From NCBI GenBank assembly GCA_965262775.1, contig CBDHFT010000007.1, positions 186,001 through 250,000 of the forward strand: a stretch of DNA of 64,000 bases, in the 5' to 3' direction. The stretch is from JASGCL01 sp965262775 (lineage in GTDB: Bacteria; Pseudomonadota; Alphaproteobacteria; JASGCL01). Positions 51,059 to 60,169 of the stretch are shown in pieces; the first letter of the stretch is position 1; every line of letters starts with the position of its first letter. Under the pieces are notes generated by a model, which saw only the letters and a program-made list of their open reading frames with translations, was not told the origin of the DNA and did no database searches. The position numbers and the translations under genes are program-made.

Positions 51059-51886
51059 TTATGAAAGACCGAAAAGTTTTTTTTGCTTGATAGCAAACAA
51101 AGCCTTGTCCAGTAATTCATCGGGCGAAGATTGACTGCTGTCAAGCGTCACCGCGTCTTCGGCTGGTTTGAGGGGCGCAACTTTTCTTTCTTTGTCCATT
51201 CGGTCGCGCCATTCCAAATCTGCCAATATGTTTTTTTTGCTAGCAGAAAGCCCATAGCTTTGCAACTCCAAACATCTTCGGTCGGCGCGCACCGCCACGT
51301 CGGCGACGACAAAAAATTTTATCGGCGCGTCAGGAAATATCACCGTGCCGATGTCGCGGCCGTCTATCACCGCGCCTTTTTTGTGTGCGTTTAAGCCAAA
51401 GGCGCGTTGCGCCGATTTTAGTAATGTTCGCAAGTTTTCTTTTTTTGCTATAAAGCTTGCCGCCATGGCAACCTCGTCGCTCGCCAATTCTTTGCGATGC
51501 TTGAGAAGCAAATCTTGGTATGGGTTGGTTGCGCCATCGCCCATGGTGTTTCTTTCCATCAATCTAAAAAGCTTAATCACATGTTCGGCTACTGCCATCA
51601 TCTTTTCCTCGCCAGAATCCAAGCAAGCGACCAGCAACGATTCCACCCTACCCATGTCGCCCGCGCCGCCATTGCTTGACCACATGATTTGATTTTTTTC
51701 GGTCGCGCATTGTTGCAATAACAAAAAACCTATCAGGCGATAAATTTTTCCCGTATCCAAATGGGCGAAGCCAAAATATTGCGCCAATTTTTTTGCCAGG
51801 GTTCCCTTCCCGCTGGCGGAAAGCCCATCTATGGCTATCACATTCGGCATCACAACTTGCGGCGTTGTTGCATCGGGGGCGTTCAT
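51059..51886 (-). CDS. cmk: Cytidylate kinase
   Basis: Phosphorylates CMP/dCMP. The P-loop is AIDGLSASGKGTLAKKLA, the CMP-site region is HLDTGKIYRLIG, and VIDGRDIGTVIFPDAPIKFF and the lid segment are present. At 275 residues it is longer than the usual ~225 because of an insertion of about 45 residues around residues 65-120. aroA, often upstream, is not here: the neighbour is infC. Confidence 0.94.
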   Translation of the reverse strand: MNAPDATTPQVVMPNVIAIDGLSASGKGTLAKKLAQYFGFAHLDTGKIYRLIGFLLLQQCATEKNQIMWSSNGGAGDMGRVESLLVACLDSGEEKMMAVAEHVIKLFRLMERNTMGDGATNPYQDLLLKHRKELASDEVAMAASFIAKKENLRTLLKSAQRAFGLNAHKKGAVIDGRDIGTVIFPDAPIKFFVVADVAVRADRRCLELQSYGLSASKKNILADLEWRDRMDKERKVAPLKPAEDAVTLDSSQSSPDELLDKALFAIKQKKLFGLS

Positions 51887-51910
51887 CGCACGGTATATTT
51901 TTTTTATTCT

Positions 51911-52858
51911 TTAAGAAGAGATTTCGGAATCTTTGTGCGGCGGCGCATCGCCATCAACCGCGGTATTTTTTTCAGCCTGGTGTTCATTATTTTTTTCATC
52001 ATGGGCGTCGCCATTTTTGTCGACTACTTTCTTCAGCGGGTTGCGGTTTATCATCATCATCAGGCGGCGTTTTTCCACATCCATTTCGGCTGGTTTTTCT
52101 ACCTTCGCCAAGTCGCCCAAGAAATCCAGAACTTTTTGAAAAATACCCATCGCCAATTCGCGTTGGTTGGAGGCGCGACCAAACAAACGAATCGCAACAC
52201 GCACTTTATCGCCATCCTCCAAAAAATTTTGCATTTTTTTCATTTTGACTTGCAGGTCATGCTGGTCGATGCCAGGGCGAATTTGAATTTCTTTCACATG
52301 CACAATTTTCTGCTTTTTCTTGGCTTCTTTTTTCCTTTTTTCTTCTTGGTATTTGTATTTGCCATAATCCAAAATTTTGCACACGGGGGGCGTGGCCGAG
52401 GCTGTGATTTCCACCAGATCCAATTCGGCGGCGCGGGCACGCTCCAACCCCACTTCTTTGGTAACCACGCCAACATTTTTGCCATTTTCATCTATCAACA
52501 TAATTTCGCGGGCGTTGATATAATTGTTTATCCTATTTTTATCTTGGTTACGGCCACGAAACCCGCCCGCATTAAATGGGCGTGGGGGGCGCGGTGTGAA
52601 TGGTCGCGGACTAAATGGTCGCCCACCGCCGCCAGGGCGCGGCCGTGGGGTAAAACTTCTTGGTGCGGCGCCGCCACCAGGATTTGCGCCAGGGTTTGCC
52701 GAGGTTGTTCCATTTGTCGCGCCACCAGGATTGGCAGGGTTAGCACCAGCCGCGGGGCGCGCACCCGCGTAGGGGCGCGGGCCATTGTTGGGCCGCGGTG
52801 TAAAACCACGGCCACCAGGTCTGGAAAAATTATTGGTTCTTTTGGGGGGATAAGCCAT
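51911..52858 (-). CDS. infC: Translation initiation factor IF-3 with long disordered N-terminal extension
   Basis: IF-3 binds the 30S subunit and proofreads start-codon selection. The canonical body begins near residue 108 (NRINNYINAREIMLIDENGK) and includes LVEITASATPPVCKILDYGK, EIQIRPGIDQHDLQVKM and a C-terminal domain ending near residue 275. Before it lies a 107-residue Arg/Pro/Gly-rich segment with repeated FTPRP/FSPRP units, and after it a charged ~40-residue acidic tail. The total of 315 compares with ~170-180 normally. The ATG at 52858 lacks a clear ribosome-binding site, so initiation could also be further in. It follows thrS, the classic thrS-infC order; rpmI and rplT do not follow. 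Confidence 0.93.
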   Translation of the reverse strand: MAYPPKRTNNFSRPGGRGFTPRPNNGPRPYAGARPAAGANPANPGGATNGTTSANPGANPGGGAAPRSFTPRPRPGGGGRPFSPRPFTPRPPRPFNAGGFRGRNQDKNRINNYINAREIMLIDENGKNVGVVTKEVGLERARAAELDLVEITASATPPVCKILDYGKYKYQEEKRKKEAKKKQKIVHVKEIQIRPGIDQHDLQVKMKKMQNFLEDGDKVRVAIRLFGRASNQRELAMGIFQKVLDFLGDLAKVEKPAEMDVEKRRLMMMINRNPLKKVVDKNGDAHDEKNNEHQAEKNTAVDGDAPPHKDSEISS

Positions 52859-53005
52859 ATTCTTTAAAAATTAAAAAGAATTTCCCGCTGAAAGGCTAAA
52901 GAAAAAAAGGTCGTGACAACGCATCGTAAAAGGATAAAATAATTTTTTAAAAATTTCAATAACAACTATCTGTAATATATTTTTATGGTTCGATTCTTAA
53001 TAAAC

Positions 53006-53031
53006 ATCGTGCTTGTCTCTATGCTCACGAT
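53006..53031 (-). terminator. Hairpin after thrS
   Basis: A 6-bp stem ATCGTG/CACGAT with a 14-base loop begins at the thrS stop codon. On the minus strand it is followed by GTTTATT, a weak T-tract. The 172-bp gap to infC contains no other recognisable element. Confidence 0.4.
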
Positions 53032-54965
53032 TATTTTTCCATTATAGCAAGCTTTTGAAATTTTTCAATAGCTTTATTTAGGGGCAGGGTTTCGTTATCA
53101 TTGCTGCCCAAGAAACGCAAGGTCAAAGAATTATTTTCTGCTTCGGATTTTCCGACCACCGCTATCACGGGGATATATTGCAACGAATGATCCCGCACCT
53201 TGGCGTTAATTTTTTCGCCGCGGTAATCGGCTGTCACGCGCATACCATGGGCCTTCAACTGCTCTTCCACTTGCTGGGCGTAATCAACAACATCCGATGT
53301 GATGGTGGCAATAACCACCTGCACGGGTGCGAGCCAAAATGGCAAACGTCCAGCGTGATGTTCAATAAGGATACCAAGGAAACGTTCGAATGACCCCAGC
53401 ATGGCACGGTGCAACATAACGGGGCGTTGCCGCGCGCCATGTTGGTCGGTGTAGAGAGCGTCGAGCCGTTCGGGCAAAACAAAGTCAACTTGGAAGGTGC
53501 CGCATTGCCATTCGCGACCTATCGAATCTTTTAAAACATATTCTAATTTAGGGCCATAAAATGCCCCCTCCCCTTTGTTAACCGCGTAGGTTCTTCCCAA
53601 AGTTTCGACCGCCGAGCGCAAGGCTTCCTCGGCCTTATCCCACACGCTGTCGTCGCCCGCGCGGTTGGCGGGGCGGTCAGAAAATTTAATCGCCACATCG
53701 GTAAAGCCGAAATCTTGATAAACTTGAAACAACAGGTTTGAAAATTTTTTACATTCTTCAACAATATCTTTTGCTTCGCAAAAAATATGGGCATCATCTT
53801 GGGTGAAGGCTCGCACCCGCATCAAACCATGCAACGCGCCCGATGGTTCGTAGCGATGGCAAGAGCCGAATTCGGCCAAACGCAGCGGCAGGTCGCGGTA
53901 GCTTTTTATCCCTTGATTAAAAACTTGAATATGGCACGGGCAATTCATGGGTTTCAGGGCGAAGGATGTTTCCTCCCCCGCGACATCGGCAATAAACATT
54001 TGTTCGCGAAATTTTTCCCAATGCCCCGAAGCCTCCCACAATTTTTTACTGACCAATTGTGGCGTCTTTATTTCTTGATAGCCATTTTCTTGTTGTTTGG
54101 TGCGAATATATTTCTCAACCACTTGCCACAATTGATAACCCTTGGGATGCCAAAATACCGAGCCCATGGCTTCTTCTTGAAAATGAAATAACCCCAATTG
54201 CTTGCCAATTTTGCGATGGTCGCGCTTTTCGGCTTCGGCGATGGCATTCATCGCATCATCCAATTCTTTTTTTGACGGAAACCATGTGCCATATATTCTT
54301 TGTAGGGCGGCATTATCTGCGTTACCGCGCCAATAGGTGCCTGATAATTTTAACAATTTGAAAGCCCCCTTCGCCAAATGCCCCGTGCTGGGGGCGTGGG
54401 GACCACGGCACAGGTCGAGCCATTCGCCCTGACGATAGATAGTTAAGGCCTCGGTGGCGGGAATCTCCCTCACCCATTCGGCTTTAAAATTTTCGCCTTG
54501 CTTGGTGAAATGCTCAACCGCCTGGTCGCGCGACCATTCTTCACGAATAAATTTTGTATCGGCCTTCATGATGGCGAGCATTTTTTCTTCGATGCGCGCG
54601 AAATCATCGGTGCTTAAAGAATCGGTGGTCGCAAAATCGTAATAAAACCCATCGTCGGTGGCGGGGCCAAAGGTAACCTTTACCCCAGGGAAAATTGCTT
54701 GGACCGCCTCCGCCATGACATGGGCGCAATCGTGGCGCAAAATCGCCAAGGCATCTTTCGATTCCGCCGCCGAACGCATCGTGATAATTTCTAACTTGGC
54801 GTTTTCTTTAACAATCGGCAAAGAAATATCTTGTAACAAGCCATCGACCTTTATCGCAACCGCCGCCTTCAACAGGCCAGCGCCAATTTTGCCTGCAACC
54901 TCGAGCCCCGAAGCAGGTTGGTCAAAAGATAAAACTTTGCCATCGGGCAAATAATAATTAATCAT
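53031..54965 (-). CDS. thrS: Threonine-tRNA ligase
   Basis: Class II synthetase with TGS (residues ~1-60), editing (second additional domain, with HDCAHVMAEAV and the YDF segment) and catalytic cores, and an anticodon-binding domain at the C-terminus (FWLAPVQVVIATIT). Motif 2 RLAEFGSCHRYEPSGALHGL and motif 3 VMLHRAMLGSFERFLG are intact, as is the zinc-site cysteine in KPMNCPCHIQVF. At 644 residues it is full length. infC lies downstream. Confidence 0.98.
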   Translation of the reverse strand: MINYYLPDGKVLSFDQPASGLEVAGKIGAGLLKAAVAIKVDGLLQDISLPIVKENAKLEIITMRSAAESKDALAILRHDCAHVMAEAVQAIFPGVKVTFGPATDDGFYYDFATTDSLSTDDFARIEEKMLAIMKADTKFIREEWSRDQAVEHFTKQGENFKAEWVREIPATEALTIYRQGEWLDLCRGPHAPSTGHLAKGAFKLLKLSGTYWRGNADNAALQRIYGTWFPSKKELDDAMNAIAEAEKRDHRKIGKQLGLFHFQEEAMGSVFWHPKGYQLWQVVEKYIRTKQQENGYQEIKTPQLVSKKLWEASGHWEKFREQMFIADVAGEETSFALKPMNCPCHIQVFNQGIKSYRDLPLRLAEFGSCHRYEPSGALHGLMRVRAFTQDDAHIFCEAKDIVEECKKFSNLLFQVYQDFGFTDVAIKFSDRPANRAGDDSVWDKAEEALRSAVETLGRTYAVNKGEGAFYGPKLEYVLKDSIGREWQCGTFQVDFVLPERLDALYTDQHGARQRPVMLHRAMLGSFERFLGILIEHHAGRLPFWLAPVQVVIATITSDVVDYAQQVEEQLKAHGMRVTADYRGEKINAKVRDHSLQYIPVIAVVGKSEAENNSLTLRFLGSNDNETLPLNKAIEKFQKLAIMEK

Positions 54966-55026
54966 GCGTTTTTTTTATTGTTAGCAAAAGCCAATAAACA
55001 ATTCTACATTTATTGTCTATCTATTC

Positions 55027-56028
55027 TTAGCGAAAGCTTTTGGGCAGTAATTTGGTAATATCTTGCAAACGGATAACCGCGGGGTTGGCGCGATAAATAA
55101 TATGGATGGATTTTTTTAATGGCCCCATGGGTCGCACCACCTGGGGCTGGGCGGGCGGCGTGATAACCACAATGATGGGGATGGTTTTTTTATTTTTTTT
55201 CTGCTTGGCGCGTTGCGTCATGTTTCTTGCCAAGGCCGCCAAATGGGTAACCCCCGTGTCGTTCCCCACCACACCATGGGCGTGGCGCGCAATATCAGCA
55301 ATATCGCCCAAGGTTGTTTTGCCCACCAAGTTTATACAAGAAGGCACGGCACGCGCAAATTGTTCGGCGCGTAATTTTTCTATGGGATGTTTACCACCCA
55401 CAATCACCGAGAAAATATTTTTTTCTTCCAGAAACTTAGCCACGGCAATATAAATATTCAAGGGCAGTATTTGCTTTTTGCGAATCTTGGTGGAGGAGCC
55501 GCCTATCACCAACATAAAAAATTTTTTTCTAAAAAATGGAAATTTTTTTCCTTGCAAATAATCAACATCGGGCGGCGGCACATACCTTATCCCAGCATAA
55601 GAAAGTTGTTGGTCAAACCGTTCCACCGCATGAATTTTATGACGTTGTTTGTTTTTATCTTGCCACATATTTTTTACCACACCGTTCCATAATGGTTTTA
55701 CCAACAACCATCTGTATAGGCGCGCCGTGTAGCCCGAAGTTTGCAAATCATAAACCCGTTGATAATCACGCAGCCACAGGGTGATAATTAAACGCGGCCA
55801 GCACCAGTAATGTTTTCTAACTATTTGCAAGAAATTTATTTTTGTTTTGTCGTATTTCTTGCCGTAAGAAATCATGCTCTTTAACAAGGGAACCATGTTG
55901 GGTTCGGTCAAAATGGTAATTTCTTCACCCCTATGTCGCTCTATGATTGCTCTTACCTGCCCGCTGGCTAATAAAACGTCGCCCAATGCACCAAATTTGA
56001 TAATTAGAATTTTCTTTTGATTCTTCAT
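55027..56028 (-). CDS. Glycosyltransferase family 9 (heptosyltransferase-like)
   Basis: A 333-residue ADP-heptose-type glycosyltransferase. The N-terminal GT-B motif is ILIIKFGALGDVLLASGQVRA, which fixes the start at ATG 56028. The C-terminal donor site includes FMLVIGGSST, GVVGNDTGVTHLAALARN and MGPLKKSIHIIY. It probably transfers a sugar during lipopolysaccharide or surface-glycan synthesis. The next gene upstream, 17 bp away, is a second GT9-like protein, so the two may act in sequence on one glycan. An in-frame extension to 56154 would overlap that gene and looks non-coding. Confidence 0.86.
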   Translation of the reverse strand: MKNQKKILIIKFGALGDVLLASGQVRAIIERHRGEEITILTEPNMVPLLKSMISYGKKYDKTKINFLQIVRKHYWCWPRLIITLWLRDYQRVYDLQTSGYTARLYRWLLVKPLWNGVVKNMWQDKNKQRHKIHAVERFDQQLSYAGIRYVPPPDVDYLQGKKFPFFRKKFFMLVIGGSSTKIRKKQILPLNIYIAVAKFLEEKNIFSVIVGGKHPIEKLRAEQFARAVPSCINLVGKTTLGDIADIARHAHGVVGNDTGVTHLAALARNMTQRAKQKKNKKTIPIIVVITPPAQPQVVRPMGPLKKSIHIIYRANPAVIRLQDITKLLPKSFR

Positions 56029-56045
56029 TCCGTTATTCTCAAGAT

Positions 56046-57530
56046 TTAGGTTTGCAAAAATTTTTCTAGGTTTTTCTTTACTGCAACAATGGGCTCTTGC
56101 CAAGTATTTTCTACCTGTTGGTGAAAAATTTCTATAGAATCCGAATACCACCAAGAGTTGTTATAAGAATGGTCGCGCCATTTCCAATCAGTCATGTAAG
56201 GCGACAGCAAGAAAACCTTCTTGCCCAACGCCCCTGCCAAATGAGCAAAACTAGTATCAACCGATATAACCAAGTCTATTTTCTGTAGCAACATCGCGCT
56301 ATCTGCAAAATCACCAACCTGACCTGTAGCATCCCGCAACAAAGATTGAAAGCCCGCCTGGGCTATTTCCATCTTAGCCTCCCCCATTTGAAAAGAAAAG
56401 AAATTCGCACGGCAACCTAGCACGGGCAGGAAATTTTTTATATCGATGGAGCGTTCTTTCGCCCCCTCGCCAAATTTTCCTGTCGCCCAGACCAAGGCAA
56501 TATTTTTATAATTGGCGTTATGGGGTGGTAAATATTTCTGCTGATTTTGTGGCGCAGTGGGTATATCAAGGTAGGGTAAATCAACGGCGAAGGATTTTTC
56601 ATCCAACCGCAAATGAAATGGCAGGCTGGTCAATTGCAGCCAATAATCAAAAACGGGAGTCTGGTCGGGCGGCAACAATTCAATGTCTTTGAATAAAGAA
56701 CAGCCAGAAAAAAATCTTCTTTGTTCGGGTCGCGCTTCAAAAATAATATGTTGGCAGTATTTTTTTAATAGCGGTAAAAAACGCACAAACATGATGTTAT
56801 CACCCAAACCTTGGTCGCCAACCACCAGCAATGTTTTCTGCTTGATTGCTTTATCGTTATCTAGCAAGCGAAAGGGAATTTTTTTGTCGGCGGCGTGATA
56901 AGGTTTTTGCTCGAACCCCTCCCCCGCAAAATGAAAACGGTTTTCATAATAGGCAAAGCCTTGGGCGTAATCCCCGATTTGCAAATACGAAAACATTTGA
57001 TATTTTTCCAAGGCTGTTTCTTGTTTGGCGGTGCGTTCGGGGTATTGTTGTAGCAAGCCTTCCAAAGTCTTTGTTTCCGTAACATAATCGCTGTAGCGTC
57101 TTTCCCTTTTGGCAAGGTAGGCCAGGGCCATCTGGCTTCTTACCCTGTCGCCCATCGCAACGCCGTTGGCTTGCGTCAACCAAACATGGTCTGGCTTGGC
57201 ACGCAAGCGTTCGTTTAATATATCGTAGAGACGAGCGCGGTTGGCTCGCGCCATCATATATTGTTCGCGGCGATTTTTGCGATGTTGCAATAAAAAAATG
57301 ATGCGATTGGTAATATAGATTGCCGCCCTATATTTTTTTAATTCGGTTAAACAAAATCCCAAGCGGCTTAAAAGGAAAAGCACCATTTCCTCTTGCTCGC
57401 TTCCTTGAAGGGTGTTTGATAATTCCAGCTGGCGCAGGGCTTGGTAAAAACAATCTTTACCACCTTCCCAATTTTTTTCACCAATCGCCTTCAAGCCTTT
57501 ATCAACAAGCGCGGCAACAGAATTTTCCAT
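56046..57530 (-). CDS. TPR-domain protein with GT9-like C-terminal domain
   Basis: A 494-residue protein. The N-terminal ~225 residues are helical TPR-like repeats (ALRQLELSNTLQGSEQEEMV; QIGDYAQGFAYYENRF). The C-terminal half resembles GT9/heptosyltransferase: LLVVGDQGLGDNIMFVRFLP, then SVDTSFAHLAGALGKKVFLL and the closing DWKWRDHSYNNSWWYSDSIE. Proteins of this TPR-GT9 build occur in alphaproteobacteria, often with surface glycan genes, and may work as glycan-modifying enzymes. The GDQGLGD motif is a clear nucleotide-sugar-binding turn. Its exact acceptor is unknown. It lies just upstream of the GT9 gene and follows the multicopper oxidase by 31 bp. Confidence 0.82.
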   Translation of the reverse strand: MENSVAALVDKGLKAIGEKNWEGGKDCFYQALRQLELSNTLQGSEQEEMVLFLLSRLGFCLTELKKYRAAIYITNRIIFLLQHRKNRREQYMMARANRARLYDILNERLRAKPDHVWLTQANGVAMGDRVRSQMALAYLAKRERRYSDYVTETKTLEGLLQQYPERTAKQETALEKYQMFSYLQIGDYAQGFAYYENRFHFAGEGFEQKPYHAADKKIPFRLLDNDKAIKQKTLLVVGDQGLGDNIMFVRFLPLLKKYCQHIIFEARPEQRRFFSGCSLFKDIELLPPDQTPVFDYWLQLTSLPFHLRLDEKSFAVDLPYLDIPTAPQNQQKYLPPHNANYKNIALVWATGKFGEGAKERSIDIKNFLPVLGCRANFFSFQMGEAKMEIAQAGFQSLLRDATGQVGDFADSAMLLQKIDLVISVDTSFAHLAGALGKKVFLLSPYMTDWKWRDHSYNNSWWYSDSIEIFHQQVENTWQEPIVAVKKNLEKFLQT

Positions 57531-57561
57531 CTATTCTTTTGGATTTATTTTTTGACGGCAG

Positions 57562-59265
57562 TTATTCTACAACATTAATAATGGCCATCATGCCTTTATC
57601 CTCATGCTCTAAAATATGGCAATGAATCATGCGGGGGCCAACTTGATCCTGCTTCATACGCAACACCACCTTCTCACCAGGTTGCACCAAAACTGTATCT
57701 TGCCATGAAATATAAGGGGGCTTGCTTACCTTGCCGCTTAATTCGTGGCTGATAACTTGAAATTGCCCGCCATGTATGTGCAATGGATGGGTCATGTCGC
57801 TGCGATTAACTATTGTCCATTCTTCCACCGCGCCCTTTTTGCTAACGTAATCAAATCTTTTTGGGTCGAATTTTTTGCCATTGATAGAAACATCGTCCAA
57901 TACCCCCGTCAATTCTAATTTTTTCTTAATATTGGTGGCGGGTAAGGGGACAATGGTGCGTAATTTGCTGGGCAGGGTAACGGGGGGCAATGGCACCACA
58001 TCGGTCAGCTTAATTGTCAGCAGGGGTTTCTTTATTCCAACTTCCATCCCTGGCACTCCACCCATATCGCCACCCTTCATATCCATACTAGCCATGTCGT
58101 GGCTGCTCATATCCATGCCAGCCATGTCATTGCCCTTCATATCCATGCCAGCCATCGCTCCAGCCGTTTGGGTGGTTTCTATCAATTTTGGATTTTCTTC
58201 AAATACCGTAAAAATATCGCCAGCCTTGCCATCAAACCGCACCACCACTTCGCGCCGTTCGGCCGCCGACAGCAGGGCACCATTTTTTAACAAATAAGGA
58301 CTATCAATAAGCCCGCCGTCAGTCCCCACCAAATAGGTGTTAAGGTCGGGCGCCGAGGCATCCGCTCCCTTTTTAAAAGAAATATTGATAAACCGAGCAT
58401 TGGTTGCGTTCCATAAACGAAAGCGCATCGTGCTGCCAGGGGCAACCTTCAACACGGGTTGCACAATTCCATTCACCAACAGTGTTTCGCCCATCCGACC
58501 ATGTTGCCAATCCAGCTTCTTGTTGACGGATATTTTGCCGTTATCTAACCTGATGCCCGTAATAAAAATATTTTCTTCTGCTATACCCAATTTTTTTAAA
58601 GGATCATTCTTGCTGCGCACCAGCATGGGCCCCGCCAGGCCCGAGGAAGCTTGCTCGGCCGAACGAAGATGCGGGTGCGGGTGATACCAATAATTCCCCT
58701 CCATCCCTTCGGGTAAATCAAATTCATAGATACGCGATGTGTTTGATTTCACCACATCCATCGGGTTGCCATCTTGGCTCGGCGGGATAGGCAGCCCATG
58801 GAAATGCACCGTGGTCTCGCTGCTCAATTTGTTGGTAAAGTTTATTTTCACATGGGTGCCCGCCACCACATCGATTAATGGCCCAGGCGATTGCCCGTTA
58901 TAAAGCATGAAGTTGGTGGCCTGCTGAAATAATCGCGAAGGTTTGGCAGCGACATATTTGATACGCGCCGTTAAATCCGCCATAAAAATGGTGGGGTCAT
59001 TGCTTTCATTTTGCAAAGGCATCAAGGGGCGAAAATCCGCGCCAGGATTCAAAGAAAAATTTCTTAAGGCCGCGGGCGATTCGTGATGCAAGGTTTCATC
59101 CAGCCATTGCTTGATTGGCCCTTGCCCCGTGCTTAAATAAAAAATAACGACCGCGAAGGCAATCATCGCAACCAACAGCGCGGTTGGCGCGCCGCGCCCG
59201 CCACGAAAGGATTTGCTCCTTATATAATTTTTCAAGAATTTTTTTAAAGAATTTTTAAAAGCCAT
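57562..59265 (-). CDS. Multicopper oxidase with Met-rich insert
   Basis: Cupredoxin oxidase of the CueO/CopA type, probably periplasmic and anchored by an N-terminal membrane segment (GAPTALLVAMIAFAVVIFYL). Copper-site motifs are HFHGLPIPPSQDGN, WYHPHPHLRSAEQ, THPLHIHGGQFQVI and MIHCHILEHEDKGMM, giving the T1 and T2/T3 ligands. A Met/Asp/Gly-rich stretch (MAGMDMKGNDMAGMDM and onward, DNA 58074-58155) is typical of copper-tolerance oxidases that bind Cu(I). ATG 59265 was chosen, giving 567 residues; the frame is open to 59352. No copper pump or chaperone genes lie beside it. Confidence 0.9.
   Translation of the reverse strand: MAFKNSLKKFLKNYIRSKSFRGGRGAPTALLVAMIAFAVVIFYLSTGQGPIKQWLDETLHHESPAALRNFSLNPGADFRPLMPLQNESNDPTIFMADLTARIKYVAAKPSRLFQQATNFMLYNGQSPGPLIDVVAGTHVKINFTNKLSSETTVHFHGLPIPPSQDGNPMDVVKSNTSRIYEFDLPEGMEGNYWYHPHPHLRSAEQASSGLAGPMLVRSKNDPLKKLGIAEENIFITGIRLDNGKISVNKKLDWQHGRMGETLLVNGIVQPVLKVAPGSTMRFRLWNATNARFINISFKKGADASAPDLNTYLVGTDGGLIDSPYLLKNGALLSAAERREVVVRFDGKAGDIFTVFEENPKLIETTQTAGAMAGMDMKGNDMAGMDMSSHDMASMDMKGGDMGGVPGMEVGIKKPLLTIKLTDVVPLPPVTLPSKLRTIVPLPATNIKKKLELTGVLDDVSINGKKFDPKRFDYVSKKGAVEEWTIVNRSDMTHPLHIHGGQFQVISHELSGKVSKPPYISWQDTVLVQPGEKVVLRMKQDQVGPRMIHCHILEHEDKGMMAIINVVE
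58074..58155 (-). repeat. Imperfect tandem repeat encoding the Met-rich segment
   Basis: Three related ~27-30-bp units (plus strand core TCATATCCATGCCAGCCATG, with variants) encode repeated Asp-Met-x-x-Met / Met-Ala-Gly-Met-Asp-Met blocks inside the multicopper oxidase. Copy number may vary between strains. Confidence 0.7.
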
Positions 59266-59490
59266 AGCAAAGCTGTTATAAAACCAAACCATGATATTGT
59301 CAAACATCCTCTCGCTATCATAGCATGACCTTCGCGGACATACATTTGCCATAAAAAATTATGTCCGCCATCATCAATCAATATGAATGGATAAAAAAAA
59401 TTACATTTTTTCGGCTTGACATTATTGGTGTTTCGTGGCAGGAACGCTAACAGCAAGCAATTTGCGAATAATTTAAAACAAGAGAAAAAA

Positions 59491-59985
59491 ATGTCTGTTA
59501 GATTACGTCTCGCCCGTGGTGGCACAAAAAAACGCCCTTATTATCGTTTGGTCGCGGCGACCAAAACCCGCGCGCGCGATGGAAAATTTTTGGAACGCAT
59601 TGGCAGTTACAACCCCATGCTCGCCAGCAATGACCCAAAGCGGGTTATTATTGATATTGAACGCGCAAAATATTGGCTATCGGTCGGGGCGCAACCATCT
59701 GAACGGGTGGCTATTTTTTTAAGCCAACAAGGTTTGGTCGAGTTTGATAAAAAAGAAAAAGCGAAAAATCAAACCAAGCAAAATATGCCACGCGCAAAAA
59801 CATTAGCAAAATTAGAAGATGCAAAAAAAGCCGCCGAAGAAGCGACAAAAAAAGCGGCTGAGGAAGCGGCAAAACCTGCTGCTGTTGAAACCCCCGCGGT
59901 TGAAGCCCCCGTTGCGGCTGAAGCGCCCACGCCTGAGGTTGCCGCGGCACCCGAAGCGCCAGCCGCCGAAAATAAGCCCTCTTAA
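59491..59985 (+). CDS. rpsP: 30S ribosomal protein S16 with Ala/Pro/Glu-rich tail
   Basis: The S16 core occupies residues 1-85 (MSVRLRLARGGTKKRPYYRL, VAATKTRARDGKFLERIGSY). ATG 59491, after an AAGAGAAA site, is the proper start; the frame opens upstream but the extension is not S16. The C-terminal tail of about 75 residues is low complexity (EAPVAAEAPTPEVAAAPEAP), giving 164 residues where ~80-110 is usual. The rimM-trmD-rplS genes that normally follow rpsP are missing; a hairpin and an outer-membrane protein gene follow. Confidence 0.96.
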   Translation: MSVRLRLARGGTKKRPYYRLVAATKTRARDGKFLERIGSYNPMLASNDPKRVIIDIERAKYWLSVGAQPSERVAIFLSQQGLVEFDKKEKAKNQTKQNMPRAKTLAKLEDAKKAAEEATKKAAEEAAKPAAVETPAVEAPVAAEAPTPEVAAAPEAPAAENKPS

Positions 59986-60008
59986 TATAATTTACAATTG
60001 GTAAGCGA

Positions 60009-60035
60009 CTCTATCATTTGCATAAAATGATAGAG
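60009..60035 (+). terminator. Hairpin after rpsP
   Basis: A 9-bp stem CTCTATCAT/ATGATAGAG with a 9-base loop lies 24 bp after the rpsP stop. No T-run follows, so it may be a weak terminator or an mRNA-stabilising structure. The remaining 130 bp before the next gene show nothing. Confidence 0.45.
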
Positions 60036-60169
60036 AGCAACAGGCCTATAAGTTATGAAAAAGCTAGGCTAAAGGGGATGGCAATAAGTAAAAAATTCAT
60101 TTATGATGCGCCGATGATAAAACCCATCAACTATTACCAATCAAAAAATTCTATTTAAAAAGTTTCCGC

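Noticed and set aside
51761..52867. A 368-codon open frame on the plus strand opposite infC and cmk
   Set aside because: It is the antisense image of the Arg/Pro/Gly-rich infC extension and IF-3 body. The minus strand encodes a clear IF-3, and the plus-strand product is low complexity with no family motif.
59401..59490. A TTGACA at 59416 as the rpsP promoter
   Set aside because: The -35 match is perfect, but no acceptable -10 sequence lies at 16-18 bp, so the promoter could not be called.
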